Shown here piece after piece: positions 28,675-36,900 of a stretch of DNA of 64,000 bases (its first letter is position 1; every line of letters starts with the position of its first letter). The position numbers were made by a program, and so were the translations under genes. Origin of the DNA: a virus; IMG/VR virus record IMGVR_UViG_3300008110_000072, positions 1 through 64,000 of that record; one strand, 5' to 3'. A model generated the notes under the pieces. It did not search any database. It was not told the origin of the DNA and saw nothing but the letters and a program-made list of their open reading frames with translations.

Positions 28675-31600
28675 ATGGCCGAAAAAGTCGAAGAACAGGT
28701 GGTAGCACAAAGCGAGGGGGATGGCAAAAAAGTCGCCCCTAAGTCCAATGAGCAAATTGGGGAGGAGAATCGTATAGGGTTGTATAATGAAATCCTTAAA
28801 TTAAAAGAACCCGGCTTTAGTGATGAGTATAAAAAGATAGGCTATAAGAAGTTTAATAGCTTGCTACAAAACGACAGGCAGTTCCAATCCGATTTGCTTG
28901 CCGACCTTAACGACCGTGGATTTAATATCAATCCGGAAAACTTTACAGCAGCATATACAAAACAAGCTCCTGTAGCTGTATACGATTTTAGCAAAACCCA
29001 AGAAGCAACGCCCGCGCCGGAAGTAACCAAAGAAGACGAAGGCTTTTTTGGCACTGTTAAAAACATGGCAAAATGGGCATACAATTACGGAAAGGACTTT
29101 TATAAAACAGTAAAAAGAGACATATACACAGGACAGGCGCAAAGCGGGGCGCAGGTTGAGGATTTTCTCGCGGGCAAGGTTGATACCGACAATCTTGCCC
29201 ATTATCTTAAAAAGGCACACGAAGTCGGTAATATTCAAATTGAAGCAGAATACGCAAAAGACGAAGGCGCATTAAAAGATGCCGGAGACTTTATTGCAAT
29301 GCTTGGCCCCGCAATAGTTGGGTCGTTTTCAAGCATGGCTGCAGCAGGATGGAAAAAAATGGCTGGAATTACAGCGGCTGGAGCTGGAGCCGGAGCAGCA
29401 TATGGAGCCACAGCTGGAGCGGCAGCGGGTGGTGTTGGCGCTGCCCCCGGTGCATTAGCCGGGGCAATAACGGGAGCGGGTCGTGGCGCTCAAACAGCAA
29501 TGGTGCAACAAGGATATAACCTTGAATTTGTTGGAAGCGTTATAGATGAGCTAACCGAAAAAGGAGCAATCAATCCAGATGCGGATGAAAAAACGCTGAA
29601 AAAACAATTAGATGCTGCGTTTGCAAATAAGGAATTGATGAAGCCCATATACGAGAAGGCCAACACAAGGGCTGGAATAATTATGGGCGTTGATGTTCTT
29701 GCGTCAGGTATTGGCGGCAAGGTGGTGGGAACCCTTCGCAGAGCAGCCATGTCAAAACCAGTTGCCAGAACAACTATTGGGCGTGTTCTACAGCAGTCTG
29801 CACAAGCGGCAGCTCAATCAGCTCCTGCACGGGTGGCTGTTAAAATGGCTGAACGCGCAGCGGATGTGGGCGCAAAGTTTGCTAAAACAAAAGTGGGCAA
29901 GTCTGTTGATGCGTTAGATGTTTTGGATATAGCATCTGGTGCTGGAGGGGAAGCATTAGCTCAGCTTAAAACTGAAGGCAAAATAGATTGGAAAGAGGTG
30001 GCTCTGGAAGGGGGCGCAGAGGGTAGCTATATAAAAGCATTGCGTGCGCTTGGAGACATTGGAAATAGGAAACAAGAGTTATTAGGATTGCCACAAGCAC
30101 GCACGCCAGAGGCGCTTCCAAGCGGTCCAGACAAGGAGTTTGGCCCAGTAACGCAAGAAGAGTTTGATGCGTATAGAAAAGGCAATATAACTCCTGAGCG
30201 AGCTGCTGGTATAACAACAGATGTTGATATAGCCATTGAAGACCCTTCGCACTTAGAAAAGCTTAAAACAGAAAATCCGTTATATGCAGAGATGGTGACA
30301 GATGCTTTTAACAAGCATATTGTCGCTGTAGAAAATCAAAAGCTATATAATGTAGCCCTTGACGATGTAGCAGAGCTTCATGGCAAAACTGCAGAAGATG
30401 TAAAGGCTGCAATCACACCAAATACGCCTACATTCAATCAAAAGATTGCAGACGATTTTAGAAATAGTTTTAGTGTCCTACAAAAACAATACAGAGAGAA
30501 AGCGCAAAATGATAGTGAAAACGCAGCAGGGGTATCAGGTGAAGGCGGAATCGGGACGAAACCTGAGCAAGCCCAATCTCAGCAAGGAGCAGGCCAAGAA
30601 GCGGCTGGCGATGGTGGAATATTTCAAGAGGCGGAAGGGGAAGCAAGGTTAGCTGAAATAGACGAGCTGCTTGCCGATGATGACGCATTTTTTGCAGAAA
30701 ACAACGATAGGCTTCTTAGCCCGGAAGAGCGAGCAGACCTTGTAAAAGAAAGGGAAAGCATAGCCGGACCACAAGCGGCTGCACCTACGGGCCTTTCTAC
30801 GGGAGCAACGCCAGCGGCAGCTCCGGCAGAAGTTGTGACAGGTGCTACCCCAGCAAAGGGGGGCGCAGTAGCTTCGGCAACTCCCGTGCAACAAGCTGCT
30901 TCGTCCGCTGCTCCAGTAACTTCTGTTCCAACAGCAGGGGTAAAAAAAGAGGTAAAGGTTGATGAAAACGAAAGAAACGAATATGGGCAGCTTATTAATT
31001 TGCCAAAAATTGAAAAATCAGGACAAGTCGAAACCGCTTCTCTTAATATTGAAAAAGGAGTTTTTACATCAAACAAATCATATGTTCCTTCATCATACGA
31101 TGTTATAAAACTTGAAATTTCAAAGGATGGGAAAACGGCTTTGTTTACGGTAGACACCTCAATGAAGCGTGGCATAGGTGACCTTCAAACAAATTTAGGA
31201 GGACTTAATCCTTTTGTATCGTATAGAAAAGTTGGTGGTGATGTATTTGGAATAGAAAATGTAGAACCCGGAGTAGCCGAAAAACAACAAGATGGTTCTT
31301 GGAAGGTGATTCGTAAGGGTGCTGTAAATATCACTGGAAGAAAAAATGTTACAGAAAAAAACAGAGAAGGAGAGGCGGAATCTCCTTGGACCCCTGAACT
31401 ATTAGCAAAAAGGTATAAACCGCAAGCCGTTGCTGCTCCTACAGAGGAAACAAAAGAAACTGAGGCCGTATCAGAAACCGCAGCTCCAACCCCAGAGCAA
31501 AGAGCTGAATATGGACTTGAGCCATTGCGTCCAACTTATAGAGGTGCTTCTATGGCAGAATGGCAAGAAGTGCAGGGGGGTAAGAAGTTTAGCAGCAAAG

Positions 31601-33492
31601 AGGGGTTTGGCGATAACGAGGCGAATGTAACATGGGTTACAGACAATAAGGAATATAGCCAACAGCAATTGGAGAAAAACGATGATGGCGTATTAATCGA
31701 GTTCAAGCCAGAAGCTATTGATAAAAGTAGTGTTGAAAGCGGTCAGCAAGGGGATGAAACCGGAGTGAGGCTTGGAAGAGACTTGGATATAAACGATGTT
31801 TTGCGTGTCACCGATAAAAACGGAAATGTTATATACGAAGCTACGGCAGCAGTAGAAACCGCAGCTCCAACCGAAACGGGGACAAAGCCATCAAAAAAGG
31901 CAAAGCCAACTCCAGCAAAACCTGCCGCAGGGCCATCTACAGAAGCCGCAGCAAAGCCCGCTGCAAAAGAAATTAAAGCAGCCGATGTAGAAGTGCGGAA
32001 GGGTAAGACACATGCCACAGATGGCGTATACGAAGCCGTATACAAAAACAAAGTGATTGGCAAGCTGCGCTTCAATAAAGAAAAGAAAGTGTGGGAGGAT
32101 TTGTCCGGAGACGAGTTTGCTGCTAAGAAAGATGCGGTGGGCAAGTTTGTGCTTCAGTATAACATGAAGCAGGAAGGGAAAGAAACGCCTACAACAAAAA
32201 AGCCTGCAGTGAAAAAAGAAAAAGCAGGCGCAGTTAAAGAAGAGGAAATCCCAGTGGTGGAGGCTGAGGTGGTGGAGGAAGAAACTACACCAGAAGGGGA
32301 AACGAAAGAAGGGCTTGGTGTAATTCCTACATTGGTTAAAAGTGATTACGACAGAAGTGGGGACCTCACCGATGCTGGGTTTGAAAAAGCTACACGAATC
32401 CTAAAAGGCATAATTGATAAAGTAGCTGCAAAAGCTGGATTGCCACCTAAGAGAATTTACGAGGCATTTGATATGACCTCAGATGGCAAGAAATACATCA
32501 GCATGGAAAAAGGAATCAGAGAGGTTCAGGTAACAAATTTCAAGGATGTAGTAACAGCCGTTAAACGGATAGCATTTGATGCATTCCCCGGCAAGGAGGA
32601 TGAACTTAACGAGCAAATCAATAAACATGTAGACGAGTTTTATGATGCGCATTTAGAGGGCAGAGACTTTGAAAGAAATCCCGCGCTGAATAAAGTGTTA
32701 AGGGTTATAAATGATATAAATGATATATGGGCCGGAACGGTAGCAAAAGCAGAAGCGCTGGTTGCAAAAGGGAAGCCAGAAACAAAACCAGAAGCCAAAG
32801 GCGAAGCAAAACCCACTGGTAAAGTAGAATCAAAACCTGAACCAACCCGAATTACAACTACCGAAAAGAAAACAAATCCGTCATTTGAATCAATGATAGA
32901 TTTTGAAACGGATGGGGGTGTACTTGAAATAGGCAAAAGGCCAAATGCCATCAGGTATTCTATTTTAAATCTTAAAGTAGACGAGGATAAAAGAAGGCAA
33001 GGCATAGCAACAAGATTGTTAAAAGAAGCATTAGACAGAACAAATGGTCAATTATCCGGCATGGCTGGTAATGACGGGTCTGTTGAAATGAATTATAAAC
33101 TTGGAATGCGAGCTGTTGATGCTAACGGCAACTATCTTACATTACAAGAAACAAAAATTGCAAGAGCAAACAGTGCTGGTGAATCAATTTTGATGATGTT
33201 ACCGGAGGACAAAAGGGGAATTGATTACAAGCCTTTTGCAAAACAAAAAACCAAAACGGCCGCAAAAACAGCAGAAACAAAGCCAGCAGAAACTGCCGCT
33301 CCTGCAAAAGTTCCATCGTTCTCCGAGTTTGATGCCATATCCGCAGACCGTAGTAAAATGAAAGAGGCTAAGGCGGCATTTATTGAAAAGCACGGGCAAC
33401 TTGCATATGATGCTATGAAAGAAATATCTGCTAACTTTACGAAAATTACCAAAGCCCTTCAGGCAAAAGAAATTCTTACTAAAAAGTGTTAA
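28675..33492 (+). CDS. Giant polyvalent ejection protein with ART-like and GNAT-like domains
   Basis: 1605 residues of helical and Ala/Pro/Thr-rich linkers holding several modules. A glycine/alanine hydrophobic region (about 205-265) could cross a membrane. Residues about 945-1055 (RPTYRGASMAEW, SSKEGFGDNEANVTWVTDN, then VLIEFKPEAI) resemble an ADP-ribosyltransferase-like fold. Residues about 1415-1480 contain DEDKRRQGIATRLLKEAL, the acetyl-CoA loop of GNAT acetyltransferases. Such multi-enzyme polyvalent proteins are known to be injected with phage DNA to disarm host defences. The role of each module here is inferred from motifs only. Confidence 0.65.
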   Translation: MAEKVEEQVVAQSEGDGKKVAPKSNEQIGEENRIGLYNEILKLKEPGFSDEYKKIGYKKFNSLLQNDRQFQSDLLADLNDRGFNINPENFTAAYTKQAPVAVYDFSKTQEATPAPEVTKEDEGFFGTVKNMAKWAYNYGKDFYKTVKRDIYTGQAQSGAQVEDFLAGKVDTDNLAHYLKKAHEVGNIQIEAEYAKDEGALKDAGDFIAMLGPAIVGSFSSMAAAGWKKMAGITAAGAGAGAAYGATAGAAAGGVGAAPGALAGAITGAGRGAQTAMVQQGYNLEFVGSVIDELTEKGAINPDADEKTLKKQLDAAFANKELMKPIYEKANTRAGIIMGVDVLASGIGGKVVGTLRRAAMSKPVARTTIGRVLQQSAQAAAQSAPARVAVKMAERAADVGAKFAKTKVGKSVDALDVLDIASGAGGEALAQLKTEGKIDWKEVALEGGAEGSYIKALRALGDIGNRKQELLGLPQARTPEALPSGPDKEFGPVTQEEFDAYRKGNITPERAAGITTDVDIAIEDPSHLEKLKTENPLYAEMVTDAFNKHIVAVENQKLYNVALDDVAELHGKTAEDVKAAITPNTPTFNQKIADDFRNSFSVLQKQYREKAQNDSENAAGVSGEGGIGTKPEQAQSQQGAGQEAAGDGGIFQEAEGEARLAEIDELLADDDAFFAENNDRLLSPEERADLVKERESIAGPQAAAPTGLSTGATPAAAPAEVVTGATPAKGGAVASATPVQQAASSAAPVTSVPTAGVKKEVKVDENERNEYGQLINLPKIEKSGQVETASLNIEKGVFTSNKSYVPSSYDVIKLEISKDGKTALFTVDTSMKRGIGDLQTNLGGLNPFVSYRKVGGDVFGIENVEPGVAEKQQDGSWKVIRKGAVNITGRKNVTEKNREGEAESPWTPELLAKRYKPQAVAAPTEETKETEAVSETAAPTPEQRAEYGLEPLRPTYRGASMAEWQEVQGGKKFSSKEGFGDNEANVTWVTDNKEYSQQQLEKNDDGVLIEFKPEAIDKSSVESGQQGDETGVRLGRDLDINDVLRVTDKNGNVIYEATAAVETAAPTETGTKPSKKAKPTPAKPAAGPSTEAAAKPAAKEIKAADVEVRKGKTHATDGVYEAVYKNKVIGKLRFNKEKKVWEDLSGDEFAAKKDAVGKFVLQYNMKQEGKETPTTKKPAVKKEKAGAVKEEEIPVVEAEVVEEETTPEGETKEGLGVIPTLVKSDYDRSGDLTDAGFEKATRILKGIIDKVAAKAGLPPKRIYEAFDMTSDGKKYISMEKGIREVQVTNFKDVVTAVKRIAFDAFPGKEDELNEQINKHVDEFYDAHLEGRDFERNPALNKVLRVINDINDIWAGTVAKAEALVAKGKPETKPEAKGEAKPTGKVESKPEPTRITTTEKKTNPSFESMIDFETDGGVLEIGKRPNAIRYSILNLKVDEDKRRQGIATRLLKEALDRTNGQLSGMAGNDGSVEMNYKLGMRAVDANGNYLTLQETKIARANSAGESILMMLPEDKRGIDYKPFAKQKTKTAAKTAETKPAETAAPAKVPSFSEFDAISADRSKMKEAKAAFIEKHGQLAYDAMKEISANFTKITKALQAKEILTKKC

Positions 33493-33494
33493 GC

Positions 33495-33986
33495 ATGAAT
33501 CTTAAATCTCTTCTTTCCTCACATGATATGGAGCTGTTAAACGAGGCGGCTCAACACGAATTATATGCAAGCAACTATTATAAATATGTTGCCGCTTGCA
33601 TGCAGAGGGCGGGTTTATTCGGCGCACAGAAGTTTTTTGAAAAAGAATCTGGAGACGAGATTGAACACTATTATCTCCTGCGGGATTTTGTCAATGATAT
33701 GGGGGCTGAGATAGAAACTCCAGCCATTGACGAGCCAAAGCCTCTTAAAGAAGATGATTGCCTGAAGTGCGTTCTGGAGGCGGCATACCAACTGGAGTTG
33801 GAGCTATACGAATTCTATTCAAAATTTTATACCACAGCAAAAGCCCCGGCAATACAGGTGGCGCTTATTGAGTTTGTCAATATACAGCGCAAGTCTGTTG
33901 GGGAATATGGCGACCTTCTTGCAAGGTTTGCTAAGGCTTCGGATATATTGATTTTTGATAAAGAACTCGGAAAGCTTGCGAAATGA
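33495..33986 (+). CDS. Ferritin-like protein
   Basis: A 163-residue four-helix protein with ferritin ferroxidase-site residues: QHELYASNYY (Glu22), ESGDEIEHYYLL (Glu55 and His58), LELELYEFYS (Glu around 99-102) and FVNIQRKSVGEYGDL (Gln/Glu in the last helix). Spacing fits prokaryotic ferritins. It should oxidise and possibly store iron. The gene is coupled to both giant virion proteins (3 bp from the upstream stop, 4-nt overlap downstream), so it is not a random insertion. ATG 33495 is preferred to 33486, which lies inside the previous gene. Confidence 0.85.
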   Translation: MNLKSLLSSHDMELLNEAAQHELYASNYYKYVAACMQRAGLFGAQKFFEKESGDEIEHYYLLRDFVNDMGAEIETPAIDEPKPLKEDDCLKCVLEAAYQLELELYEFYSKFYTTAKAPAIQVALIEFVNIQRKSVGEYGDLLARFAKASDILIFDKELGKLAK

Positions 33987-36900
33987 AAGATTGTTTATAC
34001 ACCCCCAAAAACTCAAAGAAGGACTACAGCTACGATGAGTTCCGCGCATATTTATTAAGGAATCATTCGTGGTGGAGCGATGTGGCAAAAGACCTTGCGC
34101 CATCTGTATTGTCGTATAAACAAGCGACAGCAGCTTCTGTATCTGCCGCCCCTACAACAGAGGGTAAACCAACGGCCACGCCCACATCAACTCAAACAGC
34201 TAAAAATAAGGTGGTGCTTTCTAAGACCACCCAAAGGATTAAGGCTGGGTTTGATGCGATTACAAAGGCAATGGGATTAAAGCCAAAGGTGGAGTTCTTA
34301 TCTGCTGAGCAAGCAAAACAAATGCTTGCAACAAGGAACGACCTGAACAAACTAATTGCCGGATATAAAATGACACGGCAGGATTTGCAGGCCGCTATAA
34401 AGTTTGGTATTGCAAATGAATTAGAGCAGAAGGGATATTCCGCTTCAGATATTAAGTTGCAAACCGGGTGGGAGCGTGGAGCGGACGGAGACTGGAGGTT
34501 TGAAATTGGCGATGCAAAAATTAAAAAATCAGCATTTCAAAATATTATTGAGAACAACGAATGGATGTTCGACAATTTAGAAATGGCCGAGCAAAATCCC
34601 GAAATGTTTGAAACAACTTTTAGGCTTGGGGATTTAATAGGGGCAAATAGCGAGATTTTTAAAAAATATCCCGAAGCAAAACAACTAACGGTAGTTGTTC
34701 ATCCGCTTTCTGGAGATGATGGCGGAACAGAATATGGCGATTATATACATTCAAAAAAACTCATTAACATTTATTTAAGAGGAATGGATATAGGGGATAT
34801 TACTGTAGATGATATAGAATCATCCCTAAACCACGAACTTCAACATTTTATACAAAGGCAGGAGGGATTTTCCGCGGGCAGTACGCCATCAGCATTTGAA
34901 TTTGATACGCCAGTTGGTGAATCAACAAAAGATTGGGCGTGGAAGCTATATCAACATTTAGCAGGAGAAACGGAGGCAAGAAATGTTCAAAAAAGAAGGG
35001 GGATGTCTGCTGCTCAAAAGCTTGCATCATTGCTTGAGGAAACGGAAGATGTGCCACGAATCAATCAAATAAAAGGTATTAAACCAGTTGGATTATTATG
35101 GACAGAAGGTGTTGATTTTACAATTGGTCCGAATGGTGAAATTATTTCTGGTGCAAGCGAAGAGTGGGAGAGTTTTAAACAGGGCTTTAACTGGAAAGAA
35201 TTTGATAGTGATTATACGGACTACGAATATTTAAAATCTCCAGATGGCAGAGTTCTTGGTTTTGTTGCAAAAACACCTGAAGGCGGCTATCAAATATATA
35301 TAGACCCAACAGCAGTGGGGTCCGAAACTCCTATACATGAAATCGCTGGACATATATTCCTGCCTCTTATAAAAGAGGTGGCTCCGGAAGTATACAATCG
35401 AGGAGTGGAGCTTGTAAAAGGAAGTGAATACGAAAAGCGTTTGAAGGGGCTTGGGTATGCGTTTAAAACCAAAGAAGAAACATATGCCGAGGCATTGGCG
35501 CAAGCAGTGGGTGATAGGGGCGCAAAGCTTACAGCGTCCTTAAAAGATAAGTTTTTGGAATGGCTTAAAACCATGTGGCAAAAGGTGGGTGATATTTTAA
35601 AGATTAATATCACTCCAGAAAAGCTACAAAGCATGAAGCTTGGGGAGTTTGCTGATTTCATTGCTGGCAGTATTGTATACGGGCAAGAGTTGTCTGAGAT
35701 GGAGGCATCGCCTATGGTGGCTCCTCCCGGAAACACCTTGTTTACGCCAGAGCAGGCAGATGCGTTAATCGAGCAAAACATTAACACGGCCTACGAAACA
35801 GTAATCACTACAAATCCAAAGATGGCAACACTGGGCCGGGATGCATATAGAATGCAAGCAGCCAAGAAAATTGCCGACAACTACAACAACATTATCGCTG
35901 CTATCAAGCAGGATGTTAAAGCCTACCTGACCAAAGGAGGAAGTGGTATACAGAAGTATACTGGAGCTGCTGCCGAGTTCATTAAGACAATTGCCACTGA
36001 AGTGAAAAAAGCTGCAATTATTGCAGCAATTGCTATAAGCGGAATTGTTGGAACAATGAAGGCAATGGACACCAATGCGTTTGTTGCTGCAGCTAATTCT
36101 ATAAAAACGGAACTTGTAAACAGTGGAATTCTATCTCCGGCTGTTGCAAAGGAAAGTGCTACGCAAATCAAAAATGAAATAGCAAAAGCGTTTGAGGGAG
36201 CAACAGATGGCAAATCGAACAAGCCCTCTGCTCCTCCAATCGAAGCAATTGTATTTGCTGCAGCAATTCCTATTGCTACCAGAAAACGCGTATATGCAGC
36301 TATAAAGGGCATGAACTTAGCAGATGCTAAGGAGGCCGCAACAAATGTGATGCAGCAGGATGGCGTATCTCAGGAAGATATTAATGCTGTAAACGCACAA
36401 ATTGATGAGCGGTATGGCGCTGTAAGCGATGCACAATTACTTGCTAATCACATAGAGAAGCTGCGTGCTGCGCAAAAACTTACGGCTGCTCAGGCAAAAT
36501 CTTTAATGCATCATTTCAGAAACTTTCTGAATAGCGAAGAGGATTTGCAAGAAGCAATGGAGTTTGTTGATAGGCTTTCCGAGCAAAAGAACTTAATGGA
36601 AAAGCTTGCAAAAGCTAAGGTTGCCTTCCGCAAACTAAAGAGTATACGCAATAGTAAAAAGCTCACCATATACGACAAGCAACTTGCTGGGAAGCTGGCA
36701 ACACCAAAATACTATCTTCTGTCTGAAGAGGAAATGGATAAGGTGATTGCAATGGCAAATGACTTCTATGATAGTCGCCTATCCAGCAAAGCGGGCAGGT
36801 ATACAGCAGAGGAGATGATAAACTTCTTTGACGAGGTTGGAGCAAAAAGACCAAAAAGAACCCGCCGCACCACTGGAAGCAGGAGGGCCACCACTGTGGC

